Origin: Rhodospirillales bacterium
GTDB lineage: Bacteria; Pseudomonadota; Alphaproteobacteria; Rhodospirillales; Magnetospirillaceae
DNA: 64,000 bases
Assembly (NCBI GenBank): GCA_019455065.1
Contig: JACFNC010000006.1
Location: 62,001-126,000, forward strand
Direction: 5' to 3'
How positions within the stretch are numbered: the first letter of the stretch is position 1; every line of letters starts with the position of its first letter. Below the pieces are notes generated by a model that saw only the letters and a program-made list of their open reading frames with translations, was not told the origin of the DNA and made no database searches. The position numbers and the translations under genes were made by a program. This document shows, piece after piece, positions 7,853 through 17,418 of this stretch.

Positions 7853-10480
7853 GTGGATTCAATAGTCCCCAAGCTGGCAAACGCTTATGCCCGGCGCTTC
7901 GCCTTGAGTGCGCTGACGATCGTGGTCGGCGTGGCGCTCAGTGGCGTGTTCGCACTCGAGCGACACACGAGTGAAACGAACGATATTCTGGAAAATTTGG
8001 GGTCGGGTTTCCGAGGACTGGCCTCTGATCTGGAATATCGCATCAACGGCCTTGGCGTGGCGGGGGACGACATGGCCGCTTTCGCCGCCGCCGCCGTGGC
8101 CTATGGCGGCTTCTTCGGTGAACGCCAATTCCTGGACTGGGCCAAGGTTCGCCGTGAAACATGGGCCTTGGCGCCCCGGGTGTTGTATTGGCGGCCCCTG
8201 GTCAAGCGGGACGATCGCCAATTCTTCGAGGCGCTGGCACGCGCCACCGGCGCCCCTGATTTTGCCATCCGAGACCTCGGCGGATCGGGAAGTCCCGAAC
8301 CGGCGCCGATGCGCGAACGCTATCTTCCGATGCTCTATGCGGTGACCGCCGGAGGCAGGTTGCCCGGCATCCTTGGGCTCGACGGCCTCGGCGATGGCGA
8401 GGGGCGCGCGACGCTGGAGCGGGCATGGCAGACCGGCATCAGCCAGATGTCGCCGCCCCACCGGGTACCCGGCCTCCCGCCCACTTGGAGCCCGGCCGTG
8501 TTCTTCGCGAGTCCTGTCTTTGCGGCACTCTTCATTCCCGATGCCACCGAAGATCGCCGCGCCCAGTTCGTGGGGGCCGTGGGGACAATCTACCCCCTTG
8601 CCGAGATCATTGACCATGCGCTCAAAGGAACCGAGTGGGCGAACGCCGAAATCCTCTTGGGAACGGCGCCTTTCGCGGCGGACGGCAGCGGCCGCTATGC
8701 AGTGCGATACGACGCCGGCGAAGGCATGACAGACGTGCCTCCCGAGGGTGCCGCAGTGGGCCCTTCGGACCACCGCCTGCTGTTTCATGCCATCCGCCTG
8801 GGAGGAATCGACTGGCACCTGATGGCCCGGATCTCCGAAACGGAGATTTCGGCGCGGCGAACCTGGGAGCCATGGCTGATGCTCCTCATCGGGTTGCTGT
8901 TGACCGCGGGCATCACGGCTGCGGTGGAGAACGGTCAGCGACGGCGTGGGCAATTGCGCCTCGAAATCGCCAGCAGCCACACCCAGCTCAAGGCAGCGGA
9001 AACCCAGCTCGCCACCGCCAGGATCCAGTTCTCCACGCTGGTGACGGCCTCGCCGGCGGCGATAATCTGCCTGGACACGAAGGGCCAGGTGGTGCTGTGG
9101 AATCCCGCGGCCGAGAGGTTGTTGGGTTATCCCGCCGGCGAGACGCTTGGCAAGCCCATGCCCGTCTACCCGCGATGCACGCAGGGAGCCGCGGACGGAT
9201 GGGGCACTTGCCAAACAAATGCGGGAAACCCGGTATCGGTTTTCTTCTATTCGGTTCCCTTGCACGACGATCACGGTCGAGGGATCGGAACGATCTATGT
9301 GATTTACGATCAGACCGACCGGGTGGAACTCGAGAAACAGCTGCGGCAGGCACAGAAGATGGAAGCCGTGGGGCAGCTGACCGGCGGCATTGCGCACGAC
9401 TTCAACAATCTTCTGGGGATCATCATCGGCAATCTGGACCTGATGGAGGAAGAGTTGCCGGCGGAGATCGAGGAACTGCGGCAGGCGGCGTTGTCGGCCG
9501 CGCTTCGCGGCGCCGACCTGACCCGCGCGCTGTTGGCCTTTTCCCGACGCCAGGAGCTCAACCCGGCCCCGGTCGACGTGGGGAGCCTTCTGGACGGGTT
9601 CCTGCGCCTGCTACAACGCCTGCTGGGGGAGCAGATCGAGGTGTCGCTCGAGAAGGAAGCAGGTCTGTGGCCGATCCACATCGATGCCGCTCAACTCGAG
9701 TCCGCCATCGCCAATCTCGCCATCAACGCACGGGACGCCATGCCGGACGGCGGTCGACTGCTGATCGCGGCGCGCAATGCCAAACTCGACGAGGACTACG
9801 TCACCCACAACCCCGAGGCCGTGGCGGGCGACTACACCTTGATCGAGGTCGCCGACACAGGCTGCGGAATGCCGCCCGAGGTCCTGGCCCGGGCCTTCGA
9901 GCCCTTCTTCACCACGAAGGCCACCGACAAGGGCACCGGGCTCGGTCTTGCCATGGTCTACGGCTTCGTCAAGCAATCCGGCGGCCATATCAAGATCTAC
10001 AGCGAGGCGGGTCACGGAACGGCGGTACGGCTCTATCTCCCGCGCCTCCGCGACGACGTGGTTCCCGCCAGGGCGCCCGGCGAGGCGACCTCTCTGTCCG
10101 GAGAGGGTGAGACCGTCCTGGTGGTCGAGGACAACGCCGAACTGCGCCAGAGTATGGTTCGTCAGCTCCGGAGCCTCGGCTACCGGATCGTCGAGGCGGA
10201 GAATGGACCCGATGCGATGATGGTGCTCGCCAATGGAATGCGCATCGACCTGTTGTTCTCCGACGTGGTGATGCCGGGCGGCATGACCGGGTTTGAGGTG
10301 GCCCGCGAAGCCCGCAAGCGACAGCCCGATCTCAAGATCCTCCTGACGTCGGGATTTCCCGGCAATTTGAGTGCCGAGAAACGGGAAATCGAGCCGGGCT
10401 TCAAGGTCGAACTCCTGAGCAAACCCTTCCGCAAGGATCAGTTGGCGCGAAAGATTCGCGAGGTGCTGACGGATGGCTGA
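7853..10480 (+). CDS. Hybrid sensor histidine kinase: TM-CHASE-like-TM-PAS-HisKA-HATPase-receiver
   Basis: An 875-residue membrane sensor. A first membrane helix (after basic ANAYARR) is followed by about 290 periplasmic residues resembling a CHASE ligand-binding domain (for example APRVLYWRPLVKRDDRQFFEA), a second helix (WLMLLIGLLLTAGIT), a PAS domain (LVTASPAAIICLD), HisKA with the phosphorylated histidine in GGIAHDFNN (about H515), HATPase_c (INARDAMPDGG, TGLGLAMVYG) and a receiver with SDVVMPGG (about D804). Start set at GTG 7853 because GGGG lies 9 nt upstream; ATG 7817 or TTG 7790 are alternatives. It overlaps the REC-EAL gene by 8 bp, so that protein is its probable output. Confidence 0.85.
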   Translation: MDSIVPKLANAYARRFALSALTIVVGVALSGVFALERHTSETNDILENLGSGFRGLASDLEYRINGLGVAGDDMAAFAAAAVAYGGFFGERQFLDWAKVRRETWALAPRVLYWRPLVKRDDRQFFEALARATGAPDFAIRDLGGSGSPEPAPMRERYLPMLYAVTAGGRLPGILGLDGLGDGEGRATLERAWQTGISQMSPPHRVPGLPPTWSPAVFFASPVFAALFIPDATEDRRAQFVGAVGTIYPLAEIIDHALKGTEWANAEILLGTAPFAADGSGRYAVRYDAGEGMTDVPPEGAAVGPSDHRLLFHAIRLGGIDWHLMARISETEISARRTWEPWLMLLIGLLLTAGITAAVENGQRRRGQLRLEIASSHTQLKAAETQLATARIQFSTLVTASPAAIICLDTKGQVVLWNPAAERLLGYPAGETLGKPMPVYPRCTQGAADGWGTCQTNAGNPVSVFFYSVPLHDDHGRGIGTIYVIYDQTDRVELEKQLRQAQKMEAVGQLTGGIAHDFNNLLGIIIGNLDLMEEELPAEIEELRQAALSAALRGADLTRALLAFSRRQELNPAPVDVGSLLDGFLRLLQRLLGEQIEVSLEKEAGLWPIHIDAAQLESAIANLAINARDAMPDGGRLLIAARNAKLDEDYVTHNPEAVAGDYTLIEVADTGCGMPPEVLARAFEPFFTTKATDKGTGLGLAMVYGFVKQSGGHIKIYSEAGHGTAVRLYLPRLRDDVVPARAPGEATSLSGEGETVLVVEDNAELRQSMVRQLRSLGYRIVEAENGPDAMMVLANGMRIDLLFSDVVMPGGMTGFEVAREARKRQPDLKILLTSGFPGNLSAEKREIEPGFKVELLSKPFRKDQLARKIREVLTDG

Positions 10481-11681
10481 GCGAGCGGACGAGCGTGTCG
10501 TCGGTGCCGCCCGAATGCTGATCGTCGACGACGAGAGGCCGTTCGGCGACTTCGTCAAGCGCATCGCCTGTCGGCTGGGCTACGAAACGATCGTCACCAC
10601 CGAGGCGCAGGCGTTCAAGAACGCCTACGTCCAGGCTCGTCCTTCGCTCGTCGTGCTGGATTTGCTGATGCCCGACCAGGACGGCATCGACCTTCTTCGG
10701 TGGCTGGCCTCCCAGAAGTGCACGGGCCGTATACTGATCTCCTCGGGCGTCGGCGACCGCGTCATCGAGGCGGCGCGCCGGGTTGGATTGGAACGCGGCC
10801 TCGACATCGCCGGCACCATCGTCAAGCCTGTGCGCGGCAGCGAACTGCGGAAAATTCTCGCGGGATTGTTGCCCCGACATCCCCAATCCCTGGGCAAAAC
10901 GGACCTCGAGCGCGCCCTCGACCAACGGGAATTGTTCGTCGTCTACCAGCCGAAGGTCCACCTTGCCACGGGTCGCTTGCAGGGTGTTGAGGCGCTGGTC
11001 CGATGGCGCCACCCGACCCTGGGCGACCTTGCCCCCGACCGGTTTCTTTCCCTGGCCGAGGCGTCAGGGCTGATCGACGCCTTGTTTCATTTCGTGCTCA
11101 ACGAGGCCTTGCGGCAACAATACGCATGGGCGATCTCGGGCATCGACGTCCAGATGGCGATCAACCTGTCGCCGCTGAACATGTACGATGAAGGTTTGGC
11201 CGACGAAATAGCCGCCCGCTGCCGCGAATTCGGCGTCGCCACCAGGCGTGTCACGATCGAAGTGACCGAATCGGCCGCGATGAGCGACTCGTTACAGGCG
11301 CTCGATATCCTGACCCGGCTGCGGCTAAAGGGATTCGAGGTCGCCATCGACGACTTCGGCACGGGTTTTTCCTCGCTGACCAGGCTGAGGCGCCTGCCCG
11401 TGACCGAGCTCAAGGTCGACCGAAGCTTCGTCCGCGAATGCCTGGATGCCAAGGACGCCCTGGGTATCGTCAAAACCGTTCTCGAGCTTGCGCGCAACCT
11501 CGAGTTGGTGCCGGTGGCCGAGGGCCTGGAGACTCCCGAACAGTACCGTAAGCTGGTCGAACTCGGCTGCGACTTCGGGCAGGGATACGTCATCAGTTAT
11601 CCACTGCTCGCCGAGTCCCTGTCGGCGTGGGAGGCGCAGTGGCGCATGCCGGACGTTTACGGCGAGGCGGCTTCTCCCTGA
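10473..11681 (+). CDS. Response regulator with EAL c-di-GMP phosphodiesterase output
   Basis: A 402-residue protein: receiver domain (D63 in VLDLLMPDQDG, K118 in IVKPVR) joined to an EAL domain. The EAL catalytic set looks intact: E173 of EALVRW, N231 in AINLSP, E263/E266 region in TIEVTES, D293-D294 in IDDFGTG, K in ELKVDRSF and EGLETPEQ. No GGDEF domain is present, so it should only degrade c-di-GMP to pGpG. It overlaps the hybrid kinase gene by 8 bp, which strongly suggests phosphorelay control of its activity. Confidence 0.9.
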   Translation: MAERADERVVGAARMLIVDDERPFGDFVKRIACRLGYETIVTTEAQAFKNAYVQARPSLVVLDLLMPDQDGIDLLRWLASQKCTGRILISSGVGDRVIEAARRVGLERGLDIAGTIVKPVRGSELRKILAGLLPRHPQSLGKTDLERALDQRELFVVYQPKVHLATGRLQGVEALVRWRHPTLGDLAPDRFLSLAEASGLIDALFHFVLNEALRQQYAWAISGIDVQMAINLSPLNMYDEGLADEIAARCREFGVATRRVTIEVTESAAMSDSLQALDILTRLRLKGFEVAIDDFGTGFSSLTRLRRLPVTELKVDRSFVRECLDAKDALGIVKTVLELARNLELVPVAEGLETPEQYRKLVELGCDFGQGYVISYPLLAESLSAWEAQWRMPDVYGEAASP

Positions 11682-11696
11682 GGGGCGACGCCCCTC
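11680..11696. terminator. GC hairpin between convergent REC-EAL and lpxL stop codons
   Basis: GAGGGGC-GAC-GCCCCTC, a perfect 7-bp stem with a 3-nt loop, spans the 13-bp gap and overlaps both stop codons. There is no T-run on either side, so a bidirectional terminator or transcript-end stabiliser is possible but not proven. Confidence 0.4.
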
Positions 11697-12570
11697 AATC
11701 GGGCCAGCGGCGATGCAGCCAAAGCCACTGATCGGGACGGTCGCGCACCCAGCCCTCGATGATCCGGTTGACCTCGGTCATGGCGGCGAGGACGTCCGCC
11801 TGACGGTCGCCGCTTTTCTGGATTTCCAGCGGCGGCTGGATCGTCAGCCGGAAGCGTGCGCCGCCCAGGCGCTCCACCCGCGCCGGAACCACCGGGCAAT
11901 CGAACCGCAAGGCGAACTGGGCGAGCGCCGGCGCTGTCATCGCCGGCCGCCCGAAGAAGGGCACGGCGATGCCGTCGTTCATCTTTTGATCGGCGAGCAA
12001 ACCGATGTGCTCGCCGCGCCCCAGGAGGTCGAGGGCCTGCCGTGCCCCGCGGCTGCCCTTCGGCAGCAGGCCCGCCGCGGCGTCGCCCCGGACGCGGCGA
12101 TAGAGGCTTTCCGTCCACGGGTTGTTGGCGGCACGATAGAACAGGTGCAGCTTGAGACCGAGGCGTCCGGCGACATAAACGGCGATTTCCCAATTCGCCA
12201 GATGGGCCGAGAAGAAGAGGCCGGGACGGCCGTCGTCCCGCAACCCCAGCAACACCTCGGCCCCCACCACCTCGACCCGGTCGGCGACGATCTCGTCGAG
12301 ATGCGGCAACTCGCCCAGGGTGCGGCCGAGATTGTCCCAGACGCCGCGCAGCAGCGCGTCGACCTCGGCCGGCGTCTTGCCGGGAAACGCCTGAGCGAGA
12401 TTGCGGCGCGCCAGCCGGCTGACGCCCAGACGGGGGCCGATGGCGCGGAACAGGAATCCCCCCACGCCGGAAGCCCGGTCGAGGGGCAGGGCGCGGAACA
12501 GCGCAAAGGCGAGGTGGGCCACCGCCCCCTCCGCCGCCATCCGCGCGCGACGTCCCAGGCCGCCGCTCAC
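11695..12570 (-). CDS. lpxL: LpxL/HtrB-family lipid A biosynthesis acyltransferase
   Basis: A 291-residue inner-membrane acyltransferase that adds a secondary acyl chain to Kdo2-lipid IVA. The catalytic HX4E motif is HLANWE at about residues 123-128, followed by the conserved YRAANNPW and LLADQK...VPFFGRPA blocks. GTG 12570 is chosen because it forms a GTGA overlap with the lpxK stop codon; ATG 12540 would give a shorter protein. It is the last gene of the msbA-DUF374-waaA-lpxK-lpxL operon. Whether it is the lauroyl or myristoyl type cannot be told. Confidence 0.88.
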   Translation of the reverse strand: MSGGLGRRARMAAEGAVAHLAFALFRALPLDRASGVGGFLFRAIGPRLGVSRLARRNLAQAFPGKTPAEVDALLRGVWDNLGRTLGELPHLDEIVADRVEVVGAEVLLGLRDDGRPGLFFSAHLANWEIAVYVAGRLGLKLHLFYRAANNPWTESLYRRVRGDAAAGLLPKGSRGARQALDLLGRGEHIGLLADQKMNDGIAVPFFGRPAMTAPALAQFALRFDCPVVPARVERLGGARFRLTIQPPLEIQKSGDRQADVLAAMTEVNRIIEGWVRDRPDQWLWLHRRWPD

Positions 12571-13547
12571 CGCACGTCCCGCCGCGCCGTGAGCGGCGAC
12601 AACAGCGCGTCGAGCCGGTCCGGATCGCTCCATGCCACCGTCACCGTCAGTGTCCGCACGCGCGCCGCGGCGTCGGGCGGCAGGCGTACGGCATCCTTTT
12701 CCGTGGTAACGATAACGGCCGCCGCGCGTTCGGCGGCGGAGAAAATGGGCGATAGGTCGGCCGGTCTATACGGATGGTGGTCGGGAAAGGGGAACCGCGC
12801 CGCCAGTTCGGCTCCCAGGCCGGCCAGGGTGTCGAAGAACTTCTCCGGCCGCCCGATGCCGGCGAAGGCGACCACCCGGCGGCCCGCCAGTTCCGCCGCT
12901 TCCGGTCCGGGGGACAGATGGGCGCCAAGGATCGGCCCGGCAAAGCCGGAGAGCGCGGGCTCTCCGCCGCCGTCACCCAGCAGGATGACGGCATCGGCGC
13001 GGGCCAGGCCGCCGGCGACCGGCTCGCGCAGCGGACCCGCGGGGATCACCCGCCCGTTGCCGAAGCCGTAGGCCGCGTCCACCACCACCAGCGACAGATC
13101 CTTCTTCAGCGCCGGGTTCTGGTGCCCGTCGTCGAGCACGATCGCCTGGGCCCCGGCCGCGCAAGCGGCCCGCGCCCCGGCGGCGCGGTCGCGGGCCACC
13201 CAGGTGGGGGCGGCGCGGGCCAGCAACAGCGCCTCGTCACCGACGTCGCGGAACCCGTGGCGCTGCGGGTCGACCAGCAACGGTCCCGCCTCGCGCCCGC
13301 CATAGCCGCGGGTGAGGAGGTGGACGGCGAGCCCCCCTGACCGCAGGCGGCCGGCCAGCGACAGCGCGACCGGCGTCTTGCCGGCGCCGCCGGCCACCAG
13401 ATTGCCGACGCAGATCACCGGCACCGGCAGACGGACCGGAGTGGCCGCCAGATGCCGCAGTCTGCCGGCCGCCGCGTAGAGGGCCCCCGCCGGCGCCAGC
13501 AACCATGGCAACGGCCCGTCGCCGCGCCAGAAGTCAGGGGCGCGCAT
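12567..13547 (-). CDS. lpxK: Tetraacyldisaccharide 4'-kinase
   Basis: A 326-residue protein (E. coli LpxK is 328) that phosphorylates the 4' position of the lipid A disaccharide at the inner membrane. The N-terminal pattern PDFWRGDG, the P-loop GNLVAGGAGKTPV near residues 54-66, LLTRGYGG and LDDGHQNP are family hallmarks. The start ATG overlaps the 3' end of waaA by 14 bp and the stop overlaps the start of lpxL, placing it firmly inside the lipid A operon. Confidence 0.94.
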   Translation of the reverse strand: MRAPDFWRGDGPLPWLLAPAGALYAAAGRLRHLAATPVRLPVPVICVGNLVAGGAGKTPVALSLAGRLRSGGLAVHLLTRGYGGREAGPLLVDPQRHGFRDVGDEALLLARAAPTWVARDRAAGARAACAAGAQAIVLDDGHQNPALKKDLSLVVVDAAYGFGNGRVIPAGPLREPVAGGLARADAVILLGDGGGEPALSGFAGPILGAHLSPGPEAAELAGRRVVAFAGIGRPEKFFDTLAGLGAELAARFPFPDHHPYRPADLSPIFSAAERAAAVIVTTEKDAVRLPPDAAARVRTLTVTVAWSDPDRLDALLSPLTARRDVR

Positions 13548-14817
13548 GCCGCGATCCCAGGGCATCGAGGAAGGGGGCCAGCGCCGCGAGCACCGCGTCC
13601 AGCACGCCCGCCGCCCGCGTCGCGTAGGACCGGGCCGCCGCGGCGTGACGCGCCCGCAAGGCGTCGTCGCCGAGCATCGCCGCCACCCGCTCGGCCAGTT
13701 CGATCCCGCCCGCAACCTCGACCGCGGCACCGGCGGCCAGCATGTCGGCGGCGATGGCGGCGAAGTTGTCCATGCGCGGCCCGAACAGCACGACGCAGCC
13801 GAGCCTCGCCGGCTCGAGCGGGTTCTGGCCACCACCGCCCTCGAGGCTCTTGCCCACGAAGGCCACCGGGCAGCAACGGTAGAACAGGCCGAGTTCGCCC
13901 ATGGTGTCGGCGACGTAGACGGCGGTGTCCTGGGCCACCGGCTCGCCCCGCGAACGCAGCGCGACCGCCAGACCCCGCCCCCGCAACGTCTCGGCGATCG
14001 CCGGGCCGCGCTGCGGATGGCGGGGCACGACGATGGTGAGCAGACCCGGGACCCGGTGCGCCAGCCGGTTGTGAACGTCGGCTGCGATCTCTTCCTCGCC
14101 GGCGTGGGTGCTGGCCGCCAGCCACACCGGCCGGCCAGCGAGCACGCGATGGAAGGACTCGACCGCGGTCGCGTCGGCCGGCAGCGGCGGCGTCGCCATC
14201 TTCAGGTTGCCAAGACACAGGGCCTTCGGCGCACCGAGTCGGCGTAGCCTCTCGGCGTCCTCCTCGGTTTGCCCGAGGCACAGCGCGAAACCCGCGAGCA
14301 GCCGGCGGACGAAGCCGGGAAAGCGCTGCCAGCCGCGGAACGAACGGGCGGACACGCGCCCGTTGACAAGGATCATCGGGACGCCACGCGCGGCCGTCTC
14401 GCTGACCAGGTTCGGCCAGAACTCCGATTCCACCCATAGCGCGAGGTCCGGTCGCCAATGATCGAGGAACCGCCGCACCCAGGTCAGCCGGTCGACAGGG
14501 ACGTATTGGTGCAGCGCGCCGGCCGGCAGCCGCGCCCGCATCAGCTCGGCCGAGGTCACGGTGCCGGTGGTCACCAGGACATTGACGCCCGGGCGCGCCA
14601 CGATGCCCTCGACCAACGGCAGGACCGACAGCGACTCGCCCACGCTGGCCGCGTGCAGCCACACCAGGGGCCCCGCCGGACGCGCCGTCAGCGGCCGGCC
14701 GAGGCGCTCATGGAAGCGCTCCGGGTCCTCCTTGCCGCGCCGACGGCGCCGCTCGAGATAGAGGCGGATGAGGGGGCCGCCGGCGCCGGTGACCCCCCGG
14801 TACAGGGCCAGCATCAT
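13534..14817 (-). CDS. waaA: 3-deoxy-D-manno-octulosonic acid (Kdo) transferase
   Basis: A 427-residue membrane-anchored GT30 glycosyltransferase (E. coli WaaA is 425) that moves Kdo from CMP-Kdo to lipid A precursor. The block LVWLHAASVGES near residues 50-61, VTTGTVTSAELM, LWVESEFWPNL and the donor-binding FVGKSLEGGGGQNPLEPA are diagnostic. Two adjacent ATGs (14817, 14814) could start it; the first is taken. It overlaps the upstream DUF374 gene by 4 bp. Whether it adds one or two Kdo units cannot be read from sequence. Confidence 0.94.
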   Translation of the reverse strand: MMLALYRGVTGAGGPLIRLYLERRRRRGKEDPERFHERLGRPLTARPAGPLVWLHAASVGESLSVLPLVEGIVARPGVNVLVTTGTVTSAELMRARLPAGALHQYVPVDRLTWVRRFLDHWRPDLALWVESEFWPNLVSETAARGVPMILVNGRVSARSFRGWQRFPGFVRRLLAGFALCLGQTEEDAERLRRLGAPKALCLGNLKMATPPLPADATAVESFHRVLAGRPVWLAASTHAGEEEIAADVHNRLAHRVPGLLTIVVPRHPQRGPAIAETLRGRGLAVALRSRGEPVAQDTAVYVADTMGELGLFYRCCPVAFVGKSLEGGGGQNPLEPARLGCVVLFGPRMDNFAAIAADMLAAGAAVEVAGGIELAERVAAMLGDDALRARHAAAARSYATRAAGVLDAVLAALAPFLDALGSRHARP

Positions 14818-15542
14818 GACACCGCCGCCCCGCCGTCGGCGGCCGGCCAGGGGGCCGGCTCCACCGCCGGCTGACCCATGCGCTGGTCGGCGGCGAAGGT
14901 GAGGGCGTTGAGGCGGTTCTCGACCTCCTCGCGCAGCGCTTCCAGCGCCGCCTCGCTGGCGTCGGGCGCCACCTCGATGGGACGGCCCCACACGAACACC
15001 CCCCGGCTGAACGGCAGCGGCACCATGAAGCGGTCCCAGCTCCCCAGCCGCCGGCAGCGCGCCGCCGAATAGGCGGCGGGGATGATCGGCGCGCCCGACA
15101 GCTTGGCGACCTGAACAACCCCGGGCGTCGCCCGCATGCGCGGGCCGCGCGGGCCGTCCGGGGTGATGCCGACGTACTGGCCGGCCTTCAGCAGGCGGAC
15201 CATGCCGCGCAGCGCCGTCGCCCCGCCGCGGGTGGTCGAACCGATCACCATCTCCACGCCGAAGGCGCCCATGGTGCGCCCGATCAGTTGCCCGTCGCGG
15301 TGCTGCGAAGTGAGCATGTGGATCGGCAGCCCACGCCGCCAGGCATGCGCCATGAGCAGCAGGCGGCCGTGCCAGAAGGCGAAGATGAAGGGCCGGCCGG
15401 TATCCCAATAGCGGGCCGGAATGTCGCCGCCGATCACCTCCCAGCGGCCCGTCGCGTGGACGAGGCGGATGTACTGGGCCGCCAGCCGGCACAGGACCCC
15501 CTGGAACCACGCGCTCTTGGCGATGCGCTTGAGCAGGCGCAT
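14814..15542 (-). CDS. DUF374 lysophospholipid-acyltransferase-like protein
   Basis: A 242-residue protein of the DUF374 family, related to PlsC-like acyltransferases and regularly found between msbA and waaA in alphaproteobacteria. The FAFWHGRLLLM block near residue 55-65 corresponds to the catalytic HX4D-like region, and ITPDGPRGPR near 125-134 to the acceptor-phosphate motif. It probably acts on the lipid A or phospholipid acylation step at the inner membrane, but its exact reaction is not settled. It sits 5 bp after msbA and overlaps waaA, so it is co-expressed with both. Confidence 0.85.
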   Translation of the reverse strand: MRLLKRIAKSAWFQGVLCRLAAQYIRLVHATGRWEVIGGDIPARYWDTGRPFIFAFWHGRLLLMAHAWRRGLPIHMLTSQHRDGQLIGRTMGAFGVEMVIGSTTRGGATALRGMVRLLKAGQYVGITPDGPRGPRMRATPGVVQVAKLSGAPIIPAAYSAARCRRLGSWDRFMVPLPFSRGVFVWGRPIEVAPDASEAALEALREEVENRLNALTFAADQRMGQPAVEPAPWPAADGGAAVS

Positions 15543-15547
15543 GGCGG

Positions 15548-17374
15548 TCAGGCCCGGGCGCGCATCGGGCCGGTCGGATTCGGCTCGCGTTCGAACTGCA
15601 GCGCATAGAGGCGGGCGTACACCCCGTCACGCTCCAGCAGTTCGTGATGGGTGCCCGACTCCACGACGCGGCCGCGGTCGATGACGTGGATGAGATGGGC
15701 GCTGACCACGGTGGACAGCCGGTGCGCCACCACGACCGTCGTCCGCCCCTTCATCAGGCGTTCCAGCGCCGCCTGGACCAATCGTTCGGATTCCGTATCC
15801 AGCGCCGAGGTCGCCTCGTCGAGCAGCAGGATCGGCGCGTTGCGCAGCATGGCGCGGGCGATCGCCAGGCGCTGGCGCTGGCCGCCCGACAGCGTCACCC
15901 CCTGCTCGCCGACCACGGTGTCGTAGCCCTGCGGCAGGGCCATGATGAACTCGTGGGCGGCGGCGTTGCGCGCCGCCTCCTCGATCTCGGCGTCCGAGGC
16001 ATCGAGCCGGCCGTAGGCGATGTTGGCGCGCACCGTGTCGTCGAACAGGGTGATCTCCTGGCTGACCAGGGCGATCTTGGAGCGCAGCGAGGCGAGGGTG
16101 ACGGAGCGGATGTCGGCGCCGTCGATGGTGATGGCGCCGTCGGTGACGTCGTAAAAGCGGGGGATGAGATTGAGGATGGTCGACTTGCCCGCCCCCGAAG
16201 GCCCGACCAGGGCCACCGTGCGGCCCGCCGGAACGTCGAGGCTGAGGCCGTCAAGCGCGGTCTTCTCGCCGTCGTAGGTGAAGAACACGTCGCGGAAGCG
16301 CACCCGCCCGCCGGTAACCTCCAACGCGGCGCCGGTGGCATCCTCTCGGATGGTCGGCCGCTCGTCGAGCAGTTCGAACAGCCGCTGCGCCGCCGCCAGC
16401 CCCTCCTGGAGATTGCTGTTGAGATTGGCCAGGGCCTTCATCGGTTGGTAGGCCATCAGCAAGGCGGTGATGAACGAGAAGAACGCGCCCGCCGTGGTCG
16501 TGCCCCCGATGACCCGGCTGCCGCCGTAGACGATGACCACGGTTACCGCGAGACCGCCCAGGGTTTCCATGACCGGGCTGGACGCGGCGCGGGTGCGGGC
16601 GGCCTTGTAGACCAGCTTGAACACGCTTTCGACAAGCGTTGCCGTGCGCGCCTGCTCGTACGCCTCCATGCCGTAGCCCTTCACCACGCGCATGCCGTGG
16701 AAGGTCTGTTCCAGCAAGGTGGTGAACTCGCCCAGTTGCCGCTGGGTGTTCGCGGTCACCCGGCGCATGCGCCGGCCCAATCGCACGATGGGGAGGACGG
16801 CGATGGGAAAGACCACGAAGGAGACCGTGGCCAGCATCCAGTCCTGGTAGAACATCACCCCCACCAGGAAGGCGACCGACAGCGCATCCTTGCCGAAGCC
16901 GGTGAGCGCGGTGGAGACCGCGGCGCGCATCATGTACACGTCGAGCGTCAGCCGCGAGATCAGGCCGCCCGTCTGCTGCGCGTGAAAGAAGGCGAGGTCC
17001 ATCTTGAGCAGATGCGCAAACAGCCGGTTCTGCATGTCGGCGATGACGCGCAGCCCGACATAGCCCATCAGCGCAGCCTGTCCGTAACTGGCCAGCCCCT
17101 TGACGGCGAAGGTGGCGAGAACGGCCGCGCCCACCGGCACCAGCAGATCGGCGTTCCGGTCGACGAACACCTTGTTGACCACGGGGTCCATCAGCCAGGC
17201 GCTGGCCGCCGTCGCCGCCGCGACCAGGGCCATGCACAGGAGCGCGAGCAGGATGCGGCCGAGATAGGGGCGCACGCCTTCGCGCAGCAGCCGCCGCACC
17301 AGCATCCAGGTCGAGTGGTCGAGAGGAATTTTGTTCTTGCTCAATGTCCTGCCCCGCTTCGGGCAGCGGACCAT
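15548..17374 (-). CDS. msbA: MsbA-type lipid A / lipid exporter, fused TMD-NBD ABC transporter
   Basis: A 608-residue half-transporter: about six membrane helices in residues 30-320, then an ATPase domain with GPSGAGKST (about 390-400), LSGGQRQR, ILLLDEATSALD and the H-loop VVAHRLSTV. As first gene of the lipid A operon it is the probable flippase for core-lipid A across the inner membrane. The start is uncertain: ATG 17374 gives a basic N-terminus (RCPKRGR), while a TTG eleven codons later begins SKNKIPLDHS; neither has a convincing ribosome-binding site. Confidence 0.9.
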   Translation of the reverse strand: MVRCPKRGRTLSKNKIPLDHSTWMLVRRLLREGVRPYLGRILLALLCMALVAAATAASAWLMDPVVNKVFVDRNADLLVPVGAAVLATFAVKGLASYGQAALMGYVGLRVIADMQNRLFAHLLKMDLAFFHAQQTGGLISRLTLDVYMMRAAVSTALTGFGKDALSVAFLVGVMFYQDWMLATVSFVVFPIAVLPIVRLGRRMRRVTANTQRQLGEFTTLLEQTFHGMRVVKGYGMEAYEQARTATLVESVFKLVYKAARTRAASSPVMETLGGLAVTVVIVYGGSRVIGGTTTAGAFFSFITALLMAYQPMKALANLNSNLQEGLAAAQRLFELLDERPTIREDATGAALEVTGGRVRFRDVFFTYDGEKTALDGLSLDVPAGRTVALVGPSGAGKSTILNLIPRFYDVTDGAITIDGADIRSVTLASLRSKIALVSQEITLFDDTVRANIAYGRLDASDAEIEEAARNAAAHEFIMALPQGYDTVVGEQGVTLSGGQRQRLAIARAMLRNAPILLLDEATSALDTESERLVQAALERLMKGRTTVVVAHRLSTVVSAHLIHVIDRGRVVESGTHHELLERDGVYARLYALQFEREPNPTGPMRARA

Positions 17375-17418
17375 AGCACGGCCGCCGCCGACGGGCCAAC
17401 AGCCGCCGGCGGACGGTC

